Shown: positions 16,318-24,195 of the stretch, in pieces | How the letters are laid out: each line of letters starts with the position of its first letter | How positions within the stretch are numbered: position 1 is the first letter of the stretch | NCBI GenBank assembly: GCA_016125475.1 | Contig: WGLR01000002.1 | Location: 1 to 64,000, forward strand | DNA length: 64,000 nucleotides | Source of the DNA: Betaproteobacteria bacterium | Lineage (GTDB): Bacteria > Pseudomonadota > Gammaproteobacteria > Burkholderiales > Ga0077523 | Direction of reading: 5' to 3' | Made by a program: the position numbers and the translations under genes | Notes under the pieces: model-generated | Database searches by the model: none | The model's input: the letters and a program-made list of their open reading frames with translations, nothing else | Told to the model about the DNA's origin: nothing

Positions 16318-16551
16318 TCAGCGCCGGATCCAGAAAAGGTCTCGCGACGGATCGTGACGGACGAGTTCCGATCCGGTCATCCGGCACCAGGCGGGGAGGT
16401 CGTGCTTCGCGCCGGAATCGGTCGCGTGCACGCGGATGATCTGCCCGGGCTGCATCGCGCGCATGCGCAGCCGCAACGCTATGACCAGATCTCCGCAGCC
16501 GAGATCCCCTGCATCCCAGTCGTCGTCCGCCCGGGTCGCGTCCGTCATCAT
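16318..16551 (-). CDS. TusA-like sulfur-carrier protein
   Basis: A 77-residue TusA/SirA-fold protein. The canonical CPxP motif is replaced by CGDL (in DLGCGDLVIALRLRMRAMQ), keeping the Cys. The second hallmark DLPAWCRMTGSELV is nearly identical to that in the TusA domain fused to the methionine synthase two genes downstream. This suggests that one arose from the other. Two adjacent ATG codons (16551 and 16548) could start it; a longer frame to 16614 is possible but adds unrelated residues. It is the first gene of the three-gene operon and divergent from ghrA across 119 bp. Confidence 0.75.
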   Translation of the reverse strand: MMTDATRADDDWDAGDLGCGDLVIALRLRMRAMQPGQIIRVHATDSGAKHDLPAWCRMTGSELVRHDPSRDLFWIRR

Positions 16552-16670
16552 CCTCGTCCAGTCCGTGGGTTCGCGGAAGCGCGCGAGGGTACCCGCGCGG
16601 CTCCCGGGACGCAATTGCAGCGGCCCGCGCAGTTATCATCCCGCCCCATGCGAAAAGAGGATTCGGCGAC

Positions 16671-17600
16671 ATGAAACTCGTCTTCTTCAGCGAGACCGAC
16701 GACCCGGCGCCCTGGCGGGAGGCACTGCGCACCGCACTGCCCGGGATCGACTTCCGCGTCTGGCCCGACGTCGGCGATCCCGCGGACGTGCGTTACACGC
16801 TCGTCTGGAAACCTCCCGCGGGCTGGCACCGCCGGTTTCCGGCGCTGCGCGCGATCCTGTCGCTCGGTGCGGGCGTGGACGCGCTGCTCGAGGATCCGGA
16901 CCTGCCCGCCGGCGTGCCGATCACGCGCATGGTCGATGCGGGCATGGGGCGGCAGATGGCGGAATACGCGGCGCACGGCGTCATGCACTTCCACCGGCGG
17001 ATGCCCGAGTACGCCGCACTGCAGCGCGAGGGACGGTGGCAACCGCTCGAGTGTCCTGCCGCGACCGAATTCCCGGTGGGCGTCCTCGGGCTCGGCGTGC
17101 TCGGCGCACAGGCCGCGCAGATGCTCGTCGCGATGGGCTACCCGGTGAACGCCTGGACGCGCACGCCCAGGACCCTTCCGGGCGTCACGTGCTACGCGGG
17201 CGACGCCGGACGCGCGGCCTTCCTCGCGGGCTCGCGCGTCCTCGTGAACTTTCTCCCGCTCACGCCGGACACGCGCGGCCTGATCGACCGTTCACTCCTC
17301 GCCGGACTGCCCCGCGGCGCGTACCTGGTCAATCTCGCCCGGGGCGGGCACGTCGTCGAGGACGACCTGCTGGCCGCGCTCGACGACGGGCAGCTGGCGG
17401 GCGCGATGCTCGACGTGTTCGGATCGGAGCCGCTGCCGGTCGGTCACCGTTTCTGGCGGCACCCGCGCGTGATCGTGACGCCCCACATCGCGGCCGTGAC
17501 GATGGCGGAAGGCGCGGCGGACCAGGTCATCGAGAATCTGAAGCGCCTCGAAGCCGGGGATACTCCCCGCGGCCTCGTGGACCGGTCTCGCGGTTACTGA
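16671..17600 (+). CDS. ghrA: Glyoxylate/hydroxypyruvate reductase A (GhrA-type D-2-hydroxyacid dehydrogenase)
   Basis: 309 residues, the usual GhrA length. The NAD(P)-binding motif GVLGLGVLGAQAA is at about 140-152. The catalytic Arg in NLARGGHVVE, Glu in FGSEPLP and His in TPHIAA form the family triad. GhrA reduces glyoxylate and hydroxypyruvate with NADPH. The N-terminal KLVFFSETDDPAPWREAL and the YTLVWKPPAGW segments fit this subfamily better than the larger SerA or phosphite dehydrogenase groups. An AGAGGA sequence lies upstream of the ATG at a somewhat long distance. Convergent with the FHA gene (49-bp gap). Confidence 0.85.
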   Translation: MKLVFFSETDDPAPWREALRTALPGIDFRVWPDVGDPADVRYTLVWKPPAGWHRRFPALRAILSLGAGVDALLEDPDLPAGVPITRMVDAGMGRQMAEYAAHGVMHFHRRMPEYAALQREGRWQPLECPAATEFPVGVLGLGVLGAQAAQMLVAMGYPVNAWTRTPRTLPGVTCYAGDAGRAAFLAGSRVLVNFLPLTPDTRGLIDRSLLAGLPRGAYLVNLARGGHVVEDDLLAALDDGQLAGAMLDVFGSEPLPVGHRFWRHPRVIVTPHIAAVTMAEGAADQVIENLKRLEAGDTPRGLVDRSRGY

Positions 17601-17649
17601 GCACGCGCCTGCCCGAGAGCACGCGGCACCCGGGCGGCGTGAAGGACGT

Positions 17650-19044
17650 TCAGGCCGACTGACGGGACGGATGCGCGGGATCGGACGACGCGGGTGGCGC
17701 CCTGCGATTGCGCCGCCGCACGGGGATCACGTAGGCGGGGTCCTGCGACAGCGGATCGTCGGACGGCGAGGACGCGTCGGACACGGGCTGCATGACGAGC
17801 AGGATCTCGGGTTCGTCGCGTGCGCCGGATGCGTCCGCGCCCGCGACGGAAAGGCGTTCGGTACGGGTCTCGCCGGACGTCTGGCTCAGGCGCGGGCCCC
17901 TGCGACGCCGACGCACGACGCGCTCGAACACCTCCACGTCGTCGCCCGTCGCGAGGGTCGCAGACACGACCTCGACCGCGGCGATCGTCCCGGTGACATC
18001 CGGGCCGGTGCCGGGGTCGGCCGCCGCTCCCGAAGTGGCGTCCGGCGCGTGCGCGTCCGGACCGGCGGCCCCCTGGTCCTGCCCGACTTCGGCGGCCTGG
18101 AGGTCCGTCTGCGTGCCGGCAGGATCCGCCGGGACGGCAGGAGCAGCCTCCGCCGCCGCAGAGCCTCCGTCGTCTCCGGCGCCGACCGGTCGCGCCGCCG
18201 AAGGTGCAGTCTCCGCTGCATGGCCTCCGAGGAGTTCGTCCCAGACGGACGGCATGAAGGGCTCGATGAACTCGTCCTTCGCCTGCAGCCGGTCCGCGAG
18301 CAGATCGAAGGTGGAAAACGATGCGCGCCCCCCCGCGCGGCCAGGGATGGCCGCCTTGCCGTCATCCCCTGCCGGGCGCGCCTCGGGAACCTTGAGGGTG
18401 GACGTGATCGCTTCGCCGAGGCGGGAGAGGATCTGCTCGACCTCCTCCACGGGTTCGGCACCGGCCCGTGGTTCGAACGTCGATTCCGGATCGTCCTGCC
18501 CGGCCCCGACGGCCCGGGTGCCGTGGTCCTGTCTCGCCCCCTTCCGGCGACCGCGTGTGGAGCGTGCGCCCGCGGGAGCGTCTCCGGCAGGGCCGGAAGA
18601 ATCCGGCGGGTCCGCCGGTCCGGCTTCCGAGACGGTCGCCGCGTCACCCGCGTGGTCGACGGGAACCCGGGCCGGAATCGTGAAGGAACCGAACACCTCC
18701 CGCTTGTCGGGCGAGAGGTCCCAGGCCGTCTCGACGTGCTCGACACGAAGGCCGAACTCGCCGATCTCGATCAGATCCCCCTCGAAAACCGGCGTTTCGT
18801 TGCCCTGCCCGACGCGCAGACCGTTCACGACGACCGGCAGGAAGGAGCCCCGGTCGACGACCGCGAAATAGTCGCCACGGAACGCGATCGTGGCGTGCAC
18901 GCGCGAAACGTGACGATCCTTGTCGGGAATCACGAGGGTGCAGTCGAGGCGTCGCCCGATGGCCCCGCCGTGCTCGTCGAAGACCGCGGACGGTCCGTCG
19001 AACGGCTGGCCAACGCAGGACACGAGCTTGATGGTCATTCGCAT
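17650..19044 (-). CDS. FHA-domain protein with long disordered C-terminal region
   Basis: 464 residues. The N-terminal 100 form an FHA phosphothreonine-binding domain with the diagnostic GRRLDCTLVIPDKDRHVSRVHA (Gly, Arg, Ser, His ligand positions) and VVVNG. The rest is Pro/Ala/Gly/Asp-rich and low complexity, apart from a predicted short helix (EPVEEVEQILSRLGEAI) and a possible folded segment FSTFDLLADRLQAKDEF followed by FMPSVWDELLG. The FHA sequence resembles those of TagH-type proteins of type VI secretion, but no other T6SS gene is present. The start at ATG 19044 places the FHA domain at the N-terminus; sequence upstream is non-family. Partner kinase unknown. Confidence 0.72.
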   Translation of the reverse strand: MRMTIKLVSCVGQPFDGPSAVFDEHGGAIGRRLDCTLVIPDKDRHVSRVHATIAFRGDYFAVVDRGSFLPVVVNGLRVGQGNETPVFEGDLIEIGEFGLRVEHVETAWDLSPDKREVFGSFTIPARVPVDHAGDAATVSEAGPADPPDSSGPAGDAPAGARSTRGRRKGARQDHGTRAVGAGQDDPESTFEPRAGAEPVEEVEQILSRLGEAITSTLKVPEARPAGDDGKAAIPGRAGGRASFSTFDLLADRLQAKDEFIEPFMPSVWDELLGGHAAETAPSAARPVGAGDDGGSAAAEAAPAVPADPAGTQTDLQAAEVGQDQGAAGPDAHAPDATSGAAADPGTGPDVTGTIAAVEVVSATLATGDDVEVFERVVRRRRRGPRLSQTSGETRTERLSVAGADASGARDEPEILLVMQPVSDASSPSDDPLSQDPAYVIPVRRRNRRAPPASSDPAHPSRQSA

Positions 19045-19465
19045 GGCTGAACGGGCTCTGGATGTGGACGCGGTCAGGCGTTCCGTGCGCGCCTCGCCGC
19101 TTCGCGCCGATCGTACGCATCGATCGTGCCAAAGGCCAGTGTCGCTGCAACGCGACGCCCGGTCCGGCCCGGGCGGCATCCTGCGTGCGACCGACCTCGA
19201 GCGTGGCGGGTTCACGCGACCCGCCGCAATTCCCGCGCGACAGCGGAACCTCTGACGATACAATCGGACGAAGGATCGTCGACGGCCGACCGCTCCCGCA
19301 ACCTCCATGCGGGATGAACGGCGCCCGTCCCCGGCGCGCGCGACGCGCACGGCCGATTCGTTCGCGGCACGGCCGCGGACACGAAACGAACGCTGTAAGG
19401 GCCTGCGAAGCGGAGCTGCGCGGGCCCCGTCCGGAAGTTTCGACAATCAATCAGGAGGGGGAGCC
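19045..19465. other. Intergenic region between divergent FHA and TRAP genes
   Basis: 421 bp without a supported gene. It should hold the promoters of both divergent units, but I see no -35/-10 pair strong enough to annotate. A good ribosome-binding site AGGAGGGGGAG precedes the TRAP binding-protein gene. Confidence 0.4.
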
Positions 19466-20653
19466 ATGCACCGTGAATCATCCACTTCGAACGTTTCGTC
19501 CCGACGACGCTTCCTGAAGCGCGCGGCCGCGGCCGGGGGCGCCGCATCGCTGGCCGCGACGGCCGGCTGCGGGCTCGGGGGCTCGAACGAACCCCAGGCC
19601 GGCCCATCCGGCAGCACCGGGACTGCCGCGGCAGGACCGAAGGTCGATCTGCGCTTCCAGGCGGGCTTCCCGTCGAAGGACCAGTTCTTCGAGGTCTCGC
19701 AGAACTACATCCGGACCATCTCGGAACTGTCGGGCGGCAACATCAACATCACGCTCCAGCCCTCGGGCGCGGTCGTGGGCGCCTTCGACATGGCGGACGC
19801 CGTGCACAAGGGCATCCTCGACGGCTGCATCGCGGTGCCCGCGTTCTGGTACGGCAAGAACAACGCACTGTCGCTGTTCGGAACCGGACCGGCGCTCGGC
19901 CAGGACTCGAACACGTTGCTCGCGTGGATGGAGTACGGGGGCGGCAAGGAACTCTACGAGGAACTCTATCGCGACGTGCTCAAGCTCGACGTCGTCGGCC
20001 AGCTCTGGGGCGTCATGGGCACCCAGCCGCTCGGCTGGTTCAAGCAGCAGGTCGCGAGCGCGCGGGAGTTCAAGGGGCTCAAGTACCGGACGGTGGGCCT
20101 CTCGATCGACCTGTTCGCCGCGATGGGCGCCTCGCCCGTCGCGATGCCCGGCGGGGAGATCGTCCCGGGGCTCGAGCGCGGGGTGATCGACGCGGCGGAA
20201 TACAACAATCCCGTCAGCGACCAGTCACTCGGATTTCCCGATGTCTCCAAGGTCTGCATGGTCCAGAGCTACCACCAGCCCGGCGAATGTCTCGAGACGC
20301 TCGTCAACAAGCGCGTCTTCGAGGGCATGCCGGAGTCCTATCGCGCGATCCTGCGCTACGCGGCACGCGCCGCGAGCGCGGACATGAGCTGGAAGGTCCT
20401 CGACGCCTATTCGCGCGCGTACGACGACATGCGCACGCGTCAGGGCGTGAAGTTCATCGAGACGCCGCAGGAGGTGCTGAATCTCCAGCTCGATGCCTGG
20501 GACAAGGTGATCGCGGATCGCGTCGACGCCAATCCGTTCTTCGCCAAGGTGCTCGAGTCGCAGAAGCAGTTCATGAAGCGGGTCGTCGGGTATCAGGTGA
20601 AGTTCACCGTGAGCCCGAAGCTCGCCTACCAGCACTTCTTCGGCGAGGCCTGA
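19466..20653 (+). CDS. dctP: TRAP transporter substrate-binding lipoprotein (DctP/TakP-like)
   Basis: 395 residues. The N-terminus has a twin-arginine motif (SSRRRFLKRAAAA) followed by a lipobox-like ATAGC, so it may be folded before export by Tat and then lipid-anchored. A Gly/Ser/Ala linker leads to a DctP domain. Stretches such as WFKQQVASAREFKGLKYRTVG, MPGGEIVPGLERGVIDAAEYNNP and the aromatic-rich YHQPGE resemble the TakP-type alpha-keto-acid binding subgroup. The conserved Arg (LKYR) and Glu/Asn positions that hold a carboxylate are present. It is the first gene of a dctPQM operon. The ligand is probably an organic acid; its identity is not readable. Confidence 0.85.
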   Translation: MHRESSTSNVSSRRRFLKRAAAAGGAASLAATAGCGLGGSNEPQAGPSGSTGTAAAGPKVDLRFQAGFPSKDQFFEVSQNYIRTISELSGGNINITLQPSGAVVGAFDMADAVHKGILDGCIAVPAFWYGKNNALSLFGTGPALGQDSNTLLAWMEYGGGKELYEELYRDVLKLDVVGQLWGVMGTQPLGWFKQQVASAREFKGLKYRTVGLSIDLFAAMGASPVAMPGGEIVPGLERGVIDAAEYNNPVSDQSLGFPDVSKVCMVQSYHQPGECLETLVNKRVFEGMPESYRAILRYAARAASADMSWKVLDAYSRAYDDMRTRQGVKFIETPQEVLNLQLDAWDKVIADRVDANPFFAKVLESQKQFMKRVVGYQVKFTVSPKLAYQHFFGEA

Positions 20654-20762
20654 TCCCGCCCCACACCGTCGCTGCACGCCACCCGGCGGTCCCGCCCGCG
20701 ATGACGCGGGCGTGACGCGTGGTGACGTGCGGCCCACGCGAGCGAATCCAGAGTCCCAGACC

Positions 20763-21353
20763 ATGATCCGTTTCCTGCACGCCATCGACCGCCTGAGCGC
20801 CCTGGGCGGCAAGGCCTTTTCCTGGTGCATCGTCCTGCTCACCGCCGTCGTGTGCTACGACGTCGGCGCGCGTTACCTCGCGAATTCCCCGACCACCTGG
20901 GGATTCGACGTCGCCTACATCCTGTACGGCATCCTGTTCATGATGGCCGGTGCCTACACGCTCTCGCGCAACGGGCACGTGCGCGGCGACCTGCTCTACC
21001 GCACGCTGTCGCAGCGCATGCAGGCCGTCATCGATCTCGTGCTGTACGTGGTGTTCTTCCTGCCTGGCATCGCCGCGCTCGTGTATGCCGGCGTCGAGTT
21101 CGCGACCATATCGTGGAAGATCCGCGAGGTCTCGAGCGTGACCGGTGGCGGCACGCCCGTCTACCAGTTCAAGACCTTCATCCCGATCGCCGGGGCGCTG
21201 CTGCTGCTCCAGGGCTTCGCGGAAATGGCGCGGTGCGTGATCTGCATCCGCACGGGCACCTGGCCCCCGCGCGAGCACGACGTGGAGGAAGCCAACATCG
21301 ACCAGCTCAAGGCGGTCCTCGGCGAGGAAAAAGGTACGGAGGTCCGGCCATGA
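20763..21353 (+). CDS. dctQ: TRAP transporter small permease (DctQ)
   Basis: 196 residues with four membrane segments (FSWCIVLLTAVVCYDVGARY, YILYGILFMMAGAYTL, AVIDLVLYVVFFLPGIAALVY, FIPIAGALLLLQGFAEM), the DctQ topology. NGHVRGDLLY matches the family cytoplasmic loop. It pairs with the large permease in sodium-driven uptake of the substrate captured by the upstream binding protein. Its stop codon overlaps the start of the large permease (ATGA), indicating translational coupling. The 109-bp gap from dctP is short enough for one operon. Confidence 0.87.
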   Translation: MIRFLHAIDRLSALGGKAFSWCIVLLTAVVCYDVGARYLANSPTTWGFDVAYILYGILFMMAGAYTLSRNGHVRGDLLYRTLSQRMQAVIDLVLYVVFFLPGIAALVYAGVEFATISWKIREVSSVTGGGTPVYQFKTFIPIAGALLLLQGFAEMARCVICIRTGTWPPREHDVEEANIDQLKAVLGEEKGTEVRP

Positions 21354-22789
21354 ACTGGATCCGGCTCGAAGCACGCACGATCGGTTTCGGCGTTCTGGGA
21401 CTGATCGTCCTCTCCTACATCCTGCTGCTGCCGCCCCCCTCCCAGATCACGCACGCCCACCTGGGCATGGTGATGCTCGGGCTGATCGTCGCGGCGATCC
21501 TGCTCGGGTTCCCGATCGCGTTCACGCTGATGGGACTCGGCATGCTGTTCGGGGTGATCGCGTTCCACCGCCCCGGCGTGCCGTTCCTGCAGAACCCGGT
21601 CTTCGACCAGATGGTGCTGCGCACGTACGGGGTCATGAGCAGCGACGTGGTCATCGCGGTGCCGCTGTTCATATTCATGGGCTACGTCGTGGAGCGCTCC
21701 GGCATCATCGACCGCCTGTTCCGGAGTCTCGAACTCGCGATGTCGAGGGTGCCCGCGGCCCTCGCGGTCGCGACGATCGCGACGTGCGCGGTGTTCGCGG
21801 CCGCGACCGGCATCATCGGCGCGGTGGTCACGCTCATGGGCCTGCTCGTGCTGAAGCCGATGATCAAGGCCGGCTACAGCGTGCCCCTCGCGGCGGGTGC
21901 GATCGCGGCGGGCGGCTGCCTCGGCATCCTGATCCCTCCCTCCGTGATGCTGATCCTCTACGGGGCGACCGCGGGCGTGTCGATCGTGCAGCTCTACGTG
22001 GGTGCGCTGTTCCCGGGGCTCATGCTCGCCGGCCTTTACATCGGCTACGTGATCGTGCGGGCCATCATCACCCCGAGTGTCGCGCCGCCCCTGCCGGCCG
22101 AGGAGCGAAACGCCTCGTTTGCACAGGTCGCGCGCATGCTCGTGACGTCGTTCCTGCCACTGTTCGTGCTGATCATGTCCGTGCTCGGCAGCATCGTGGC
22201 AGGTGTCGCGACGGCCACGGAGGCCGCCGCGGTCGGCGCACTCGGCTCGATCGCGCTCGCGCTCGCCTACCGGCGCCTGGACTGGGGCCGCTTTCGCGAC
22301 GCGGTCTATCTCACGTCGCGCACGACGGCGATGGTGTGCTGGCTGCTCGTGGGATCGTGGGTGTTCTCGTCGACGTTCGCGGTGCTCGGAGGGCAGTCCA
22401 TCCTCGAGAACTGGGTCCTGTCACGGAACCTTTCGCCGGGCGGCTTCCTGTTCCTCTCGCAGCTCATCATCTTCGTGCTCGGCTGGCCGCTCGACTGGAC
22501 CGTGATCATCATCATCTTCGTCCCGATCTTCCTGCCGATGCTGCCGCACTTCGGGATCGATCCGCTGTTCTTCGGCCTCGTGACGGCCCTCAACCTGCAG
22601 ACCGCGTTCCTGTCGCCGCCGATGGCGATGGCGGCCTACTACCTGAAGGGGGTCGCGCCGCCGAACGTGACGCTCGCGCAGATCTTCCGGGGCATGGTGC
22701 CGTTCGTGATCATCCAGGTGGGCGCGATGGTGCTGCTCTACCTGTTCCCGTCGATCGGAATGTGGCTGCCCAGGGTCATCTACGAATGA
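21350..22789 (+). CDS. dctM: TRAP transporter large permease (DctM)
   Basis: 479 residues, about twelve or more hydrophobic segments, of the DctM/GntP-like ion transporter superfamily. Recognisable features are GFPIAFTLMGLGMLFG, AVPLFIFMGYVVERSG, AAGGCLGILIPPSVMLILYG and the second-half TATEAAAVGALGSI and LSPPMAMAAYYLKG. Together with DctP and DctQ it forms a complete tripartite ATP-independent transporter. It converges on the type I secretion adaptor gene, with a hairpin between them. Confidence 0.9.
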   Translation: MNWIRLEARTIGFGVLGLIVLSYILLLPPPSQITHAHLGMVMLGLIVAAILLGFPIAFTLMGLGMLFGVIAFHRPGVPFLQNPVFDQMVLRTYGVMSSDVVIAVPLFIFMGYVVERSGIIDRLFRSLELAMSRVPAALAVATIATCAVFAAATGIIGAVVTLMGLLVLKPMIKAGYSVPLAAGAIAAGGCLGILIPPSVMLILYGATAGVSIVQLYVGALFPGLMLAGLYIGYVIVRAIITPSVAPPLPAEERNASFAQVARMLVTSFLPLFVLIMSVLGSIVAGVATATEAAAVGALGSIALALAYRRLDWGRFRDAVYLTSRTTAMVCWLLVGSWVFSSTFAVLGGQSILENWVLSRNLSPGGFLFLSQLIIFVLGWPLDWTVIIIIFVPIFLPMLPHFGIDPLFFGLVTALNLQTAFLSPPMAMAAYYLKGVAPPNVTLAQIFRGMVPFVIIQVGAMVLLYLFPSIGMWLPRVIYE

Positions 22790-22799
22790 AGCCCGCCCG

Positions 22800-22832
22800 A
22801 CGCCACGCCGGTGGAACGCATCGGCGGGGCGT
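22800..22832. terminator. Hairpin between convergent dctM and hlyD-type genes
   Basis: ACGCCACGCCG (22800-22810) pairs with CGGCGGGGCGT (22822-22832) over 11 bp with one mismatch, around an 11-base loop. No T-run follows. Its position at the only gap between the convergent operons supports a terminator role for both strands. Confidence 0.5.
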
Positions 22833-22837
22833 AGGGG

Positions 22838-24169
22838 TCAGATGGGTTCGCGGAATGCCGCGCGCATGGAATCGATCACGGGCTCGAGGAGATAGTCGAG
22901 CACGGTGTGCGAGGGCGTGCGCAGGTAGACCATCGCCTGCATGCCGGGCCTGAGCGGCTCCACGGGGCCGTTCGACGCGGGCTTCTCCACCTTGAGCCGC
23001 ACGACGTAGGCCGTCATGTCGTCCTTCACGCGCACGACGTCGGCCGAGATGTAGTCCACCTTGGCCGTGAGCATCGGCATCGTGCGACGGTTCCAGCCCG
23101 AGACCTGCACCTCGGCGGGTCCGCCCACCTGCACGTAGCGGATGTTGCGCGGCACGACGGGGGTCTCGATGTAGAGCGCGTCGTCGCTCGGCACGATCTC
23201 CATGACCGTCTGCAGCGGTCCGACCGTCGTGCCCACCGACAGCGATCGCATGTTCATGACCACGCCGCCGATCGGCGCCACGACCGTGTCGCGCGCCACG
23301 TCGGACTGCTGGGCGGACATGAGCTGCTCGAGCTGATGCAGCCTGTCGTCGCTCGACTTGAGTTCCTGCGCGACCGTCTCGAGGAAGTGATTGCGCTGCT
23401 GCGCGATGCTGCGCTCCAGCTCGGCGAGACGCTGCTCGGCACGCAGGCGGTCGGCCTCGAGCTGGCCCGCACTCGCCTGCTCCGCGACGTGCGCGCGCTT
23501 GAGCTCCAGGATCCGCTGCCGGGACACGAACCCCTTCGACATGAGGTCCTCGTTCGCGACGAGCTGCTCGTTGGTGAGGGACACGGCCTCCTTCTGCATC
23601 GTCGCACGCGCCGCGAGCTGCTTTCGCTCGAGCCGGATCAGCGCCATCTCGCGTCGCATCGCCTGCTCGGCGTCGAGCAGGGCATCGCGCCGGTTGCGGA
23701 ACACCGCTTCCTCCTGGCCGATCACCTGCGCGACCTCGGGGTCGTCCGCGCGCGCGAGCACCGTACTCGGAAAAACCACGCGCTCGCTCAGGAGCTGCTC
23801 GGAACGCAGGCGCGCGTTCCGCGCGAGTTCGGATATCTGCTGGTAGCGCGTCGACTGGAAGCCTGCGAGACGGGACGGCTCCGAGATCTCGAAGAGCGGC
23901 TGGCCGGCCTTCACGGTCGCGCCGTCCTTCACGTGCAGGGCACTCACCACCCCGCCTTTCGCGTGCTGGATCGGAATGCGCTCGTTCGTGACCTTGACGA
24001 CCCCCTCGCTCACGATTGCGCCGTCGAGCGGCACGAGTGCCATCCACGACAGGGCGCCCCCCACGAACAGGAAGATGATCGTGAAGCCGAGTCGCAGGAT
24101 CGGACCGGGGTCGTCGGGCAGGTGCCCGGCGTGGCCGATCCGGAAAAACGTGTGGAAGACTGCCTTCAT
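22838..24169 (-). CDS. Type I secretion membrane-fusion protein (HlyD/PrtE family)
   Basis: 443 residues. One N-terminal membrane anchor (LGFTIIFLFVGGALSWMAL) is followed by the first half of the biotinyl-lipoyl-like domain (IQHAKGGVVSALHVKDGATVKAGQPLFEI). A long alpha-helical hairpin of about 230 residues follows, rich in Glu/Gln/Leu heptads, then the second lipoyl half (DTVVAPIGGVVMNM) and the HlyD C-terminal beta domain ending in PGMQAMVYLRT. It bridges the inner-membrane exporter to an outer-membrane TolC-type channel, which is not in this window. Gap to the upstream exporter gene is 26 bp. It most likely exports the giant repeat protein of the same locus. Confidence 0.88.
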   Translation of the reverse strand: MKAVFHTFFRIGHAGHLPDDPGPILRLGFTIIFLFVGGALSWMALVPLDGAIVSEGVVKVTNERIPIQHAKGGVVSALHVKDGATVKAGQPLFEISEPSRLAGFQSTRYQQISELARNARLRSEQLLSERVVFPSTVLARADDPEVAQVIGQEEAVFRNRRDALLDAEQAMRREMALIRLERKQLAARATMQKEAVSLTNEQLVANEDLMSKGFVSRQRILELKRAHVAEQASAGQLEADRLRAEQRLAELERSIAQQRNHFLETVAQELKSSDDRLHQLEQLMSAQQSDVARDTVVAPIGGVVMNMRSLSVGTTVGPLQTVMEIVPSDDALYIETPVVPRNIRYVQVGGPAEVQVSGWNRRTMPMLTAKVDYISADVVRVKDDMTAYVVRLKVEKPASNGPVEPLRPGMQAMVYLRTPSHTVLDYLLEPVIDSMRAAFREPI

Positions 24170-24195
24170 CTGGAATCCGTGCCCGGGCCGGCGGA

